From the NCBI GenBank assembly GCA_023231475.1, contig JALJEE010000993.1:1-45217 (forward strand): a DNA stretch of 45,217 bases, in the 5' to 3' direction. The translations under genes and the position numbers were made by a program. The notes below the pieces were generated by a model. It saw nothing but the letters and a program-made list of their open reading frames with translations. It did not search any database and was not told where the DNA came from. This document shows positions 11,229-21,209 of the stretch, in pieces; the first letter of the stretch is position 1, and each line of letters begins with the position of its first letter. The DNA comes from Seison nebaliae (Eukaryota; Rotifera; Pararotatoria; Seisonacea; Seisonidae).

Positions 11229-12643
11229 CCACTCTCTGATGTACAAATTGAATAATTTGATAATTTATCTATTTTTGAACCGATGCGAAAATAGAAAATC
11301 TCGTTGGAAATTCTTCTCGTTATTTTTAAGATTTTTCTAAAAAAAGTTTCTATTTCCTACAAAATTGAAGCTTCGTTTCATCCATCTTCTCTTATTAAAC
11401 TTCCATTTCCAAGGTTTTTCATATTCAAAAATATAACTTTATTCTATATTATAAAATCAATAATTTATATTTCAATTTCTAATGTTTAATCTTATGATGT
11501 AATTTTTTTCTTTTATTAATCATCATCATCAAAATGAGTAAATCACAATTGAAGGGGAATATATTATAGTTGTTGTTATTATTTCTATGGGGGCGAAAAT
11601 ATCATAAAAAACTATAGACAACTTTAGCGGTGCTATGAATTGCTTAGTTGGATAAACTACCTTTCTTTGGGTTGTGGGAGAATGTTTCCTCAATTTGTTA
11701 TTCAGACGACAATTTGCCGACTTAACAAATATATTTATTCGAACAATAAATAAATGTGAAACTTATCAGATAATTGTTAATCAACTTTTGCATAAGTCAT
11801 TTCTTATTCACTCTAATCCAATTTATAACACGATATAATGTCCAATAGTCTAATGTTCCATTTTCCCTATCTAATTGTCTCATTGTCTTTAATCTTAATA
11901 CTTGGTGTTGATGGAAATTTATTAACTCCAAAATATTTCCAATACAATACTAGTTATGTAATTATCAGAGGTTTTTGTGCTAATGGCAGTTACAGTTATG
12001 AAACAGCCGTGGGACAGTGTGGTAATTCTTATAAAATTCCCTTCTTCTTTAATACACGATTCAATCACGAAATGACAAATGAATGTCATCCTAAGACCTA
12101 CTTTATGAAACATACAGTGGTTGACGGCCTAGCTATGATAAATCGAGGTATCAATCGGCCTCTGTTCAGTACCAGAGTTGGAATGAGAGATTCAAATAAT
12201 AAACATTTAGTGCGCAATTCTAATGGTTTCCAGTTGACCTCGCTTGCTACTAGTTTAGTCTGCATAAATTATTGCCGGCGATTTTATGACGATGTTCGGT
12301 TTAAGATTTTCAATACCAATCTTACAGGTTTCTTTTTCATTTTTTCTTCTTTCGAGTTACATTGGTAAATTTATCGGATAAAGTGAGAGAAGGTGGTGAA
12401 ATGAAAAAATTTCGCAAAATAATGGATCGATTATGTTTCACCAAAGAGCATGAGAATTATGAAATAGATTCAATTTAATATATATTCAATTTATTTAATA
12501 TATAATTTTCCTAACAATTTCTAGAATAAATTTTTTGTGTAATATGAATTTTCTCAATTAAAACTTTCGAATCTTCCAAAATGACTTTCTACAAATTAAC
12601 TTTCGATTATTTCAACAAAATATCACAGTATGAACATGTCAAT
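10793..12643 (+). repeat. Tandem duplication, unit 1
   Basis: This segment runs from within TIMELESS exon 2 to just past the first secreted-protein gene. Its first ~115 bases reappear at 12644, exactly where similarity to the 3' end of unit 2 stops. Unit 1 therefore ends at about 12643 and unit 2 begins at 12644. The length is about 1.85 kb. Confidence 0.65.
11838..12368 (+). CDS. Small secreted protein, copy 1 (nuclease-N-terminus-like)
   Basis: Single-exon ORF, 176 residues, with a signal peptide (MSNSLM start, hydrophobic to about residue 26). It has spaced cysteines in FCANGSY, QCGNSYKIP, ECHPKTYF and CINYC, and an NRPLF motif. Order and spacing recall the N-terminal half of arthropod secreted DNA/RNA non-specific endonucleases (cysteines, then a YTKY-like strand, then RPSF). 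The catalytic DRGH-type half is missing and the ORF ends in a hydrophobic stretch (TGFFFIFSSF). It is therefore either a truncated relative or a different family. A possible donor (cttacag/gtttct) near 12327 leaves room for a downstream exon, but I found none. It is paralogous to 13576-14124, and about 150 bp of upstream sequence is also shared. Confidence 0.6.
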   Translation: MSNSLMFHFPYLIVSLSLILILGVDGNLLTPKYFQYNTSYVIIRGFCANGSYSYETAVGQCGNSYKIPFFFNTRFNHEMTNECHPKTYFMKHTVVDGLAMINRGINRPLFSTRVGMRDSNNKHLVRNSNGFQLTSLATSLVCINYCRRFYDDVRFKIFNTNLTGFFFIFSSFELHW

Positions 12644-12742
12644 TAAATTGAAGATATATTGATCTACTTCTTCATCATTCATCTCATTCTCCATGTCGAC
12701 TAATCATTTCGTTTTGTTCCTCTGGCGAATTTCATTCCTTTC
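12644..12742 (-). pseudogene. TIMELESS exon-2 fragment
   Basis: The fragment matches 10793-10907 of TIMELESS exon 2 along its length (same order of acidic codons on the minus strand, e.g. the VDTEN and DEEVDQ region). It has scattered substitutions and an internal deletion of about 17 bases. It lacks splice sites and the rest of the exon, so it is a non-functional by-product of the tandem duplication. Confidence 0.8.
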
Positions 12743-12756
12743 CTACGAGTTTAGGG

Positions 12757-13345
12757 CATTTGGTAGACGAACCAGTTCGTAGACGGGATTATTTGTTATA
12801 GCGACCGTTTGGTTGATATTTAATTAACGGGGAAAAAGCTTTTTATTGATCTTTAATCCTAAATATCCTATAATAATATACCATCGAAGATATCGTAATG
12901 GACACCACTGGATAGAGGAGAAAACATACTTTAAGATTATATGTTTTCTTATGTTGTCAGTTTTTGCCTAATAAATGAAAAATGTAAAAAATTAAAGTGG
13001 TTCCAAAAGAAAAGGCTAACTGTCACCGAATCGACTTATTTTGCGATTATGCTTATTTCTTATAATTATAATAAAATATTCAACAATAATAAATTCAATG
13101 AGATAATTGATTAAAATTAAAATTTAATCGTAACATTTTTTTAATGAAAATAATCCAAAAATTTGGTGTAATTTCAATGTCGAAAAAGAAAATATCAAAA
13201 ACGTATATGTTTGTATTACGTATAGAGTTATGTATTAGTCTACTAAATGGTGGGTTTACCAAATGGTCGGTCTACCAAAAATCCATCTACCAAACGGTCG
13301 GTATGGAAAATAGTTCCCTTTATCAAATGGTTCGTCTATCACATG
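12757..13345. mobile_element. Foldback / MITE-like element with inverted ends
   Basis: The left end reads catttggtagacgaacc and the right end is its near-perfect inverse, ggttcgtctatcacatg. A second paired block (gcgaccgtttgg on the left, ccaaacggtcggt on the right) lies further in. The right arm carries several tandem variants of a ~16-bp motif like ctaccaaatggtcggt. The element is about 589 bp and has no convincing ORF. It sits exactly between the duplicated genes. I call it a non-autonomous foldback element; no target-site duplication was confirmed. Confidence 0.5.
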
Positions 13346-13575
13346 TCGCTCTCCCATAATATTGTTCTTCATTTATCAACAATTAATTGTTGAATAAACT
13401 ACCTGATTCATGGAGAATGTTTCTTCAATTTGTTATTCAGACGACAATTTGTCGACTTAACAAATATATTTATTCGAACAATAAATAAATGTGAAACTTA
13501 TCAGATAATTGTTAATCAACTTTTGCATAAGTCATTTCTTTTCAATCTAATCGAATTTATTTCACGATAACTATA

Positions 13576-14124
13576 ATGTCCAATAGTCTAATGTCCCATT
13601 TTTCCTATCTAATTGTCTCATTGTCTTTACTCTTAATGCTTGTTGTGAGTGGAAAGTTAATAGAGCCAAAATATTTTCAATATAAAACCAATCAACTAAT
13701 TATCAAAGGCTTTTGTGCTAATGGCAGTTACACTTTTTCTTCAGTTACGGAACATTGTGGCAAATCTTATAAAATTCCCTCTTTCTTTAATACACGATTC
13801 AATCACGAAGTCACAAATACATGTCATCCTAAGACTTACTTTATGAAACATACAGTGGTTGGCGGCCTAGCTATGATAAATCAAGGTATTGATCGGCCTC
13901 TGTTCAATACAAAACTTCAAATTTCATCTCCAAGTGTTAAAAATTTAGGACGCACTTCTTATGGTTTCCAGTTGACATTTCATACTACTAGTTTAGTCTG
14001 CATAAAGTCCTGCCGGCGATATCATTACGATGTTCGTTCTAAGATTTTCGATGTCAATCTTACAAGTTTCCTTTTCAATTTTCTTCTTTCGCTTTTGATT
14101 CATAAATTTATCGGACAAAAGTGA
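13576..14124 (+). CDS. Small secreted protein, copy 2 (nuclease-N-terminus-like)
   Basis: Paralogue of 11838-12368, 182 residues, colinear throughout. It keeps the signal peptide, all main cysteine motifs (FCANGSY, HCGKSYKIP, TCHPKTYF, CIKSC), and the DRPLF and GFQLT motifs. The divergence falls mostly in residues between motifs, and the ORF is intact, which suggests both copies are expressed proteins. The C-terminus is longer and more hydrophobic (SFLFNFLLSLLIHKF), compatible with a membrane anchor. As in copy 1, no DRGH-type nuclease active site is present. The shared upstream block (13427-13570) resembles 11690-11830, so the promoter was duplicated too. Confidence 0.6.
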   Translation: MSNSLMSHFSYLIVSLSLLLMLVVSGKLIEPKYFQYKTNQLIIKGFCANGSYTFSSVTEHCGKSYKIPSFFNTRFNHEVTNTCHPKTYFMKHTVVGGLAMINQGIDRPLFNTKLQISSPSVKNLGRTSYGFQLTFHTTSLVCIKSCRRYHYDVRSKIFDVNLTSFLFNFLLSLLIHKFIGQK

Positions 14125-14585
14125 GAGAAAGTGGTCAAATCAATAAATCTCGCATAAGAATGGACAGTTTATGTTTCGCTAAATAATGATGGTGATAATA
14201 TGAAATAGATTCAATTTAATATATATTCAATTAATCATTTTCCGAACAATTTCTAGAATAAACTATTTTTCGTATATTTTATGTATATCTTTTCAATTAA
14301 AACTTTCGAATGTTCCAAAATGACATTCTACAAATTAATTTTCAATTATTTTATCAACGAAAAAATAGTATAAACATTTCAATAATTCATAATTTATTAA
14401 TTCAAATAATATTAGATTTTTGGAAATATCAAAATTTCTTATTTCAAAGAACATTTAAAATTTTCATGAAATTTAAAAGATATTTCCACTTCAATTTGTA
14501 TATCATTTGGACAATTCGGAGAATTTTTCCAAAGTTTCTAATTTTTTTAATTTTCTGACGATTTCTTTTCCTTTTAAAGTAGAAC
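14125..14585. other. 3' flank of copy 2 and intergenic DNA
   Basis: To about 14383 this matches the 3' flank of copy 1 (12369-12643), including the shared ttctagaataaa poly(A)-like block. The rest is AT-rich with nothing recognised. Confidence 0.5.
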
Positions 14586-15025
14586 ATGTTATCACTAAAA
14601 CGAATTCTTCTATCATCTATGCAAATATTCTATCGATCACTTTGTTTGTCTTTACCGTACGTATGGAATGAACTTCGGGAGCTTGGTGTTCCTGAGCCCA
14701 ACGAAGTGCCTTCTACAAGAACAGTCACAATTATTAACAGATTTCAGAAAAGTATTAACGTAAAATAATTTCTCCACTGACATCATTCGGTTGTAATTTG
14801 GATAATGACTGCGCTGACTGTCTACCATGACTAGTGACTGATGACGCAACGGAACGTCTTACTTTTAAGAATTTTTATCAAATTTAAAAGTTCTAATATC
14901 GAATGGAACTTGATGAAACAGATGAACGGACTGAACTTTGTGAAAAAGATGAAACTGATGAACCAGTTCCTTTATGTCTCCTCTGTCCCATTAATCGTCG
15001 ATTGGGAAGTGAAATATTATTCTGA
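14586..15025 (+). CDS. Possible small gene, unidentified
   Basis: A model with exons 14586-14751, 14835-14855 and 14922-15025 keeps frame and GT-AG borders, giving 96 residues. The N-terminus (MLSLKRILLSSMQIFYRS) looks like a mitochondrial presequence or signal. The middle is acidic, and the end reads PLCLLCPINRRLG with a CxxC pair. I recognise no family. The middle exon is tiny, and a strong alternative donor (gtacgtatgg at 14657) would give a different product. Treat it as a candidate only. Confidence 0.25.
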
Positions 15026-15261
15026 AAAGAATAATAAATTAAAAGATAAAATTATTCAAAAAATATAAAACTTGATTAAAATATAAAATTATTCTATCTT
15101 CGATTATGTCGTTGTTGATAGATAATTCTGCGATACGATTAATTATGAATTGATTGAAATCGTGTAATTCTCTTAAAGAGAGATCTTTTTCTATATTGAT
15201 ATTTCTGTATAAATCTGATTTTAATATTTCACAAAAATGAACGTTAATTTAATGGAAAATT

Positions 15262-18200
15262 CTAAATGGAACCGTTATTTTTAGTACGAACCGTATTCCA
15301 TTGTTTGTGAGTAGTTGTTGAACATTTATTAATTTTCTCTTTCTGTTGATCAATTTTATTCCTCAATTTGTCTTCTTCGTCTTTGACGGCGTTATGTTCC
15401 GAATCCAATATCTTCAATTCTTCATGAACTGCTTCGATCATTTGATTAATTTTCACTTCATCTTCCTCCAACTCCTTCAACGTTCGTCGTTGTAAAGCGA
15501 CTTGTGCACGAATGTTTTGTAGTGTGATATCCGTCTTCTTTTTCTCCTGATACAATTTACTTTGTACGTTCAATTTCCCAAAACTCTTCTTACATTTCTC
15601 ATTTCTCGCTTCCACTACCAACAAAGTATTTTGGAGTGCAGTTAATTCGACTTGTTTCCGATGAATTTTCGTATCAAGATTGTCTCCTTCACGTTGTAAT
15701 TCTTCTTTCTGTTGTGCCGCTTGAATGACATAATAAGCTTGAGACCATTCTTCACCCGATATCTCTTCGGGCGGTTTCATCGCAACGATCAGGACATCAT
15801 ATCTGAATTTAGAATTGTCAACAAATTTTTCAAATTTTTTAAAACTTTTTTTGTAATTTTTCAATTTTGGATGAACGATCGTTAATTTCCATAACTAATT
15901 TCTGACGTTCTGAACCACGAATTTTCTTCTCTGCTTGCAACATTTGCTGATGAATTTTTATTTCATTCAATCGTTCTTCCATAGCCGTTTTCAGGTTTTG
16001 TTCTTTCTTCTCCTCACCAAATACGTCCTTCGATTTATTGAGTAGACTTTCATCCAATTTTCGTAATTGCAATTTCAACAAATTCTCTTCCACCATCAAA
16101 TTCTTTCAAGAAATAGTTTAATGAATTTTCTGGAAAAAATAATTTTCAAAAAAAACTTCTTTCTCATTTTCATGTTTTTTGATGATTCTGATAATATTCG
16201 TATTCTTCAAGTCCAGTTCCTTAATCTTCGACTCATATTTCTCATTGGATTGATCACTTTCATTAATAATTCGTTTAGTTCGACGAATATCATCCTAAAG
16301 TGATAAAAGAAAATTTTGTTGATGAAATTAAAAAATTACCTGAATTCGCTTATGTTGTTGAAGCATCGTATCATAAGTTTTCTGTTTCGCTTCTAATTCA
16401 GTTTGAAGAGTTTTAATTTTCGAATGTAATTCGCTATTCTCCGAAGTAACTCGATCGCCTTGCAAACGTGCAATGCGACGTTCTAATTGTTGAATGGTGA
16501 AATCTTGATGATAAATAATTTCTTGTTGTTTCAATGCTTCATGATCTAATTGTGTGATTTTTGAATTCAAATTTTTTGTCAAAACATTCATTCCCTAAAT
16601 ATTTGAGAAATAGTATTAACAAATAAGAAATTATTATTAGTTGATTTTGAAAAAGGGAAAATAAAAACATCAATATCAGCAATGACATCTTTCTTCTTTC
16701 CAATACTTCCTTGTAATTTTGAATTGACTTGGAATTTCTTCTCACTAATTTTCTTCAATTCAACTTGCATCTGATCTTGATATTGTTTCTCTTTCGCAAC
16801 AATTTGTTGGAGTTGCTTCGCTTTCTGCTCGGACGAGCCTGCTTCATTTTTCGATAAAACTAATTCATTCTTCAACAATTCTTGTTTCACTTTCAACTTC
16901 TCCATACTTCAATAAGAATTGTAGAAATAAGAATTTGACAAATAACAAATTAACTTTCGAACACAATCAGTTATCTGTTTTTTCATCTGCATATTCGTCA
17001 CTCGTGTTCCTTCGACGTCATGACTCGTTCTTTCCATTTTACGTTTGGCTGCGTTCAACTATTTGGGGAAAGATTAAAATAATTTAAATTGAAATTAAAC
17101 TTCATCAGAGAATATTGTAAATTGAGCTATAGAATCTTGATAAGTTGCACGTAGTTTCGTTCGATGTCGTTCTTGTAAGACGAGTTGATTCACCATATCT
17201 CCATTATTCTTTTTTTCATTATTCAATTGTTTTCGTCTTTCTCTTATTTTCTTCTCTACTCGATACTCTTCCACTTTATATCGCATAATATCTTCCGCTA
17301 AATTCTCAATAACGACGTCTCGTGCCAACATTTTCTCCACCACCAATTCCCATCGATATAATAAGTTTTGTCGTTGATGATGAGCGTCAGCATAATCTTT
17401 CGACGTTTTCACTAATTGAACTTGAGCGGAATGTGTTTCGTTAACTACTCGATCCAATTGATGTTGTTTCGTATCGATATTCTTATCTAATGACTCGATT
17501 TTCAATGTCAATTCTCTCAATTTCACTTCATCTTGTTTCGAATATTTTTTCAACATCATTTGATCCTCATGTTTTCTCGTCGATTCTTCCAGCCACGCTT
17601 GCAACGCTTTCTCATTCCAATTCTTCGCTTCCACTATCGAATCATATTTTTTCGTTAATTGAAACAAATTGTCTTTCGTCAATTGGGAACGTTCCTCCAA
17701 TTTTCCAATTTCATTATTCACACGTTGAATTGCACTTTGTATGTTGCCTTTCTCACGTTCTTTCAAAAAATGCATATGTTTCTCCGCTCCCATTTGCGAT
17801 TGTCGAGCGTACAAAAGACGGAGAATATTCTGATTCTCTTCAAAAACATTCTTTCGATGATTCTTCAACATGAACATCTTTTGCGTCAACACTTCCATCT
17901 GTTTTCGTTTAGAATCTCGTTGACGTTGTTTTGTCATTAACTTTTATGAGAAATTTTAATTTATGAAATGTTAATGAACTCGACAAAAAATTTGAAAACT
18001 TCATCTTGTAATTTTTTATTGGCTTCATTCGGAACAGGCAATTGGAATGCTTCAGTATAATCAAATAAATTCCCGCGAACTTCTTCTTCGATTTCTGATG
18101 TTATCAAATCATTGTCCTCCTCACTAACCTCCTGATCTTCAATCAAATTCTCTAGTAATTGTTTTGTGTGATCCACATCCATTAGTTCTTCTGCTCCTGG

Positions 18201-18290
18201 TTCCGAACCTGTCTTCTCCACCAAAGTGGTGAATGTCTCTCGTGGGTCCTCTTCATTTATTGGAGGATCAGTTTCCGTCTCATTTGTCAT
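15262..18290 (-). CDS. CCDC39: CCDC39 (FAP59), axonemal 96-nm ruler coiled coil
   Basis: Eight exons on the minus strand: 18290-17985, 17940-17101, 17058-16955, 16906-16669, 16594-16340, 16294-16157, 16102-15846 and 15802-15262. All introns are 42-74 bp and in phase, giving 892 residues. Alignment to CCDC39 is clear in several places: ALQAWLEESTRKHEDQ, LKQQEIIYHQDFTIQQLERR, TAMEERLNEIKIHQQML, and QAYYVIQAAQQKEELQREGD. Nearly the whole protein is predicted coiled coil. CCDC39 pairs with CCDC40 to form the molecular ruler that sets the 96-nm repeat of motile axonemes and positions inner dynein arms and the N-DRC. The N-terminal ~85 residues before the conserved FQLPVPNEAN block are acidic and unusually long. 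The C-terminus is shorter than in vertebrates. Confidence 0.93.
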
Positions 18291-18513
18291 TCCTCCAAAT
18301 CACTACTTTTTCACAAGTCGAAATTTAGTTGTATTTAGTTATTATAGTTACAATTCATTGTCGTTACCATGCAATAATCGACGAATATTCTCATTATTCT
18401 ATCATATAATAAAATCCGTCTCCTTTCTAATTTTTAGGCCGATTAAATTTGATGTCATTTATTTTATCAATCCGACTTCTAATTGAAATATGCCAATGTC
18501 TTATATAGACATC
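18291..18513. promoter_or_regulatory. CCDC39 upstream region
   Basis: Short AT-rich interval between the CCDC39 start and the tRNA gene, presumably containing the CCDC39 promoter. No specific motif is identified. Confidence 0.3.
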
Positions 18514-18585
18514 GGTCCTGTGGCTTAGCGGTTAAAGCGCCTGTCTAGTAAACAGGAGATCGTGAGTTCAAATCTCGCCAGGACC
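18514..18585 (+). tRNA. tRNA-Thr (anticodon AGT)
   Basis: A 72-nt cloverleaf. The acceptor stem ggtcctg/caggacc is fully paired (7 bp). The D arm is gctt...aagc, and the anticodon stem cctgt/acagg has loop ctagtaa (anticodon AGT). The T arm gtgag/ctcgc has loop ttcaaat. A run of T directly after the gene is the Pol III terminator. There is no intron, and CCA is not encoded, as usual for eukaryotes. Confidence 0.96.
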
Positions 18586-19026
18586 TTTTTACCAAAATTT
18601 TTTTACGAATTTATCAAATTTTTGAATTTGAAAAAAGTTTGTTTATTTCTCAAATATTTTATTTTTTTATCAAAAGAACTGATTTGAGGATTGAAGAACT
18701 TTACATATTCTTTTGAGTGGCATTCAAATACTTTTATTGAGAAAGGAAAATAATAAACTTCTTCATTCTAATTGAGCAATTAAGTTCCTTAACAACATTC
18801 TCTTTGGATACGTTAGGTAATTCTATCGGAGTGACCTTCAATATCTAAATTTCCAAGAAAATATCGTTCTCAATTAGCGTACTTTCTACGTTTTATAAGA
18901 TCAATGTTAAATAAATATTTAAATTTCTCGGAAAATGGCCAATGTTCATTGACGATCCAAAAAATGAATTGATCGTTAAGGTGAATTGTGAATTAGGTAA
19001 AAAAAGTTGAAAGAAAAGAAGAATTT
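18586..19026. other. Intergenic, no gene seen
   Basis: AT-rich spacer after the tRNA terminator. No ORF, RNA or repeat is recognised. Confidence 0.5.
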
Positions 19027-19605
19027 ATGTCTAAATTCAAAACACCTTACCTCAGTTTATTGGAAGGACAACATCCTTGTACAACTGTAAGTAGAATGAA
19101 TTCTTCGGAAATCCTCCAATTCCTATATAAGCCGTTGACCCCACAAATGTTTTACAACTATATCAAAAATATCCCGCCAACTACCCGACCAATGCGTAAA
19201 CCGGACAGAAATAAACTTAACAATTATCAAACGAAATATCCGCCTCATATAACACCACGAACTTCAACTGCCAAAATAAACTCTTCGACGAATACTCTTC
19301 TATTTTCTTTGCCCGAGTTAACAAGTCGAGTCCATATGCAGCGACCATTACCTTCCTCCCTCCCAACTAAACAACAATCATATAGATCTCTACAATCATC
19401 TGATCGGGAACATATCAAATTGAACGAAATGAAACATAACATTTCTACCAGAAAATTGAAATTGAATAAAAGAATTCAAACAGCTCAATATTCAATCCGG
19501 AATGATAATTTGAAGGATACGAAAAGAATTTTATCTTGTCGAAACAAAAATATTGATAAGAAACAACTGATATGTGTAACGAAGAACATCGTCTTCACCA
19601 TCTGA
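19027..19605 (+). CDS. Unidentified basic ORF, 192 residues
   Basis: An open frame starting MSKFKTPYLSLLEGQHPC with a low-complexity, basic, Ser/Thr/Lys/Asn-rich composition. It has no signal peptide, membrane span or recognised domain. A good splice donor (gtaagt at 19088) lies inside the frame, so the true gene may be spliced differently. The length and the amino-acid composition argue for a real coding exon. Its position beside CCDC39 is not evidence of a ciliary role. Confidence 0.4.
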   Translation: MSKFKTPYLSLLEGQHPCTTVSRMNSSEILQFLYKPLTPQMFYNYIKNIPPTTRPMRKPDRNKLNNYQTKYPPHITPRTSTAKINSSTNTLLFSLPELTSRVHMQRPLPSSLPTKQQSYRSLQSSDREHIKLNEMKHNISTRKLKLNKRIQTAQYSIRNDNLKDTKRILSCRNKNIDKKQLICVTKNIVFTI

Positions 19606-19942
19606 TGATCCGTTTCAATATAATCTCAATATTATAATTAATTTATTTCCACTCTGAAAATATTCAAATTCTCAAATCAATAATTCTTTATAAAACTTTC
19701 TTAATTATTAAACAGCAGACATTTTAACAAACAAACAATACAAACAATTTTAATGAACAAATTTAGAAGAACTAATAATAAGATGAAATTTAAAAAAAAA
19801 AAGTAATGTGAATAAAGTTCTTATCTGGAATTATTTCTGAATGAAATAAAAATTGGAAAATTAATAAGAATTTGTGGAATGGAAAGGAATGGAATGTGAA
19901 TAGAATATTGTTATAAATACACAAAATGTATATCGAGATCAG
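19606..19942. other. Intergenic / converging 3' UTRs
   Basis: Between the 192-residue ORF and the last alternative exon of AP-1 sigma. AT-rich; nothing else is recognised. Confidence 0.4.
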
Positions 19943-19990
19943 TTATAATTCAACTGTATCGAATAGAGTTTGCATTTCAATCGTTTCATC
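19943..19990 (-). other. AP-1 sigma alternative last exon c
   Basis: Acceptor ttgttttag, then 15 codons reading [15 protein letters not shown] and a stop. It has the same phase and position as exons a and b but a distinct tail lacking the final Gly-Leu. Confidence 0.65.
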
Positions 19991-21209
19991 CTAAAACAAT
20001 AAATGATAATGAATGAAAAGGAAAGAGAATAGTTTAATGAAATTTTATAAAAAAAATTAAAAAAAAGATAATCGTTCCCAAAATAAAATTTTATAGAAAT
20101 TATCTATATTGGAAGATGGAAAGAAGATATATATAAGAAAATTTAAGAGAGAAGAACAGAGAGAAATGAAACCTTTACAAATGAATAAAAAAATTTTTAA
20201 TGTTAAACAATTCAGTCATTCTCTGAACGTAGCGACATTTTGTAGCGAAATGGAAAAATAATTTTAGCACAATTTTATCCCAGTCCCTTGTCATCGAACA
20301 AACCTTGAGGAGTCTCCTCCTACCAAAAATCAAGAGAAAATTTAAAAAAAAATTAAATGTTAATTAAGCATCCCAACATTCGTTTTATATTTTAAAAATA
20401 ATCATTCGAACAATTAAATCTATGATGAATGGATTTATGCGAAGTCATGAGAGATAGTAGTTCTTAAGTAGTCTCCTAAAAAGCATCCTCGTCTACTTTA
20501 TCAATCAATCAATCAATCAATATAAGCCGTATTCTTTTAATGCTTCTTGCACTAATTCTTCCTAAATTTCCAATTATTTTAGTTTAATTAATAAATTAAT
20601 AAATTAATCGATTTCCAATGAAAGTGTAGCATGAGCAAATGATGTGAGAAGCGAGAAAATATATTAAGAATAAATGAAGAACCTCTTGAAGAAGATCTTG
20701 AGCTGAAATGGCTTTTAACGCGAATTTCTTACTCGTCTCTTGTACTTCTCCTCCCAACAGGAATTCATCCAACATAAAATAAGCTTTCTCGAAATTGAAG
20801 ATGATATCTAATTCACAAACACTCCCGAAATACTTATCGAGTAATTCAACATATCGATGAATGATCTCCAAAATGATCAATTCATTATCATCATGCTCAA
20901 CCGCACAACAAAAATAAAGACTCGCATAACTAAAAACGAGAGCATAAAAAATAGAGAAATAATATTATGAACCGTTTGTAAACAATTTTCAAATGTTTCC
21001 ATTCGAGGAAGTTACATGTTTTTGGCTTCCTTCCCAACACGGAAGCGATGAGATCTCGTGTCATCTTCTGTCGCTGTTCTTCTGCCATAGCAATAAACCA
21101 TTTCTGTAAACGTAATTTGCCTTGTCGACTGAATAATAAAATGAATTGTATCTGAATTGAAGACATATGATGAATAATATGAATATAGAAAAGAAAAAAA
21201 AATTACCAT
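19943..21209 (-). CDS. AP1S: AP-1 clathrin adaptor complex sigma subunit
   Basis: Exon 1 (21209-21207) encodes only the start Met, exon 2 is 21151-20973 and exon 3 is 20929-20683. All are in phase with introns of 55 and 43 bp. The body is highly conserved: [57 protein letters not shown], and [20 protein letters not shown]. It ends at LLQE in phase 0. The sigma subunit is the small chain of AP-1, which sorts cargo between trans-Golgi and endosomes. Three separate terminal exons (20561-20517, 20319-20275, 19990-19943) each begin after an AG acceptor in the right phase, with EE or DE, and stop after 14-15 residues. The gene therefore appears to make three C-terminal isoforms of about 157-158 residues. 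It lies 229 bp downstream of POP5 on the same strand. Confidence 0.93.
20275..20319 (-). other. AP-1 sigma alternative last exon b
   Basis: Acceptor ttggtag, then 14 codons reading [14 protein letters not shown] and a stop. Among the three tails this is the closest to the vertebrate AP1S ending pattern (acidic-Thr-Pro ... Gly-Leu). Confidence 0.8.
20517..20561 (-). other. AP-1 sigma alternative last exon a
   Basis: Acceptor aaatttag, then 14 codons reading [14 protein letters not shown] and a stop. It joins exon 3 in phase 0 to give LLQE-EELV. A (TCAA)5 repeat at 20501-20520 abuts the stop codon. Confidence 0.75.

Larger units (their letters stand above)
12644..14383 (+). repeat. Tandem duplication, unit 2
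   Basis: Second copy of the 10793-12643 unit. It starts with a degraded TIMELESS exon-2 fragment (12644-12742). The part equivalent to 10908-11640 is lost or replaced by a foldback element. Similarity resumes at about 13385 and continues through the second gene and its 3' flank to about 14383. Confidence 0.6.

Noticed and set aside
17490-17940. Plus-strand frames of 93-127 residues
   Set aside because: Shadows of the CCDC39 coiled-coil exon 2 on the opposite strand.
20464-20475. Fourth AP-1 sigma terminal exon (ETT-stop)
   Set aside because: The acceptor is adequate, but only three codons follow and no family-like tail is encoded, so chance is likely.
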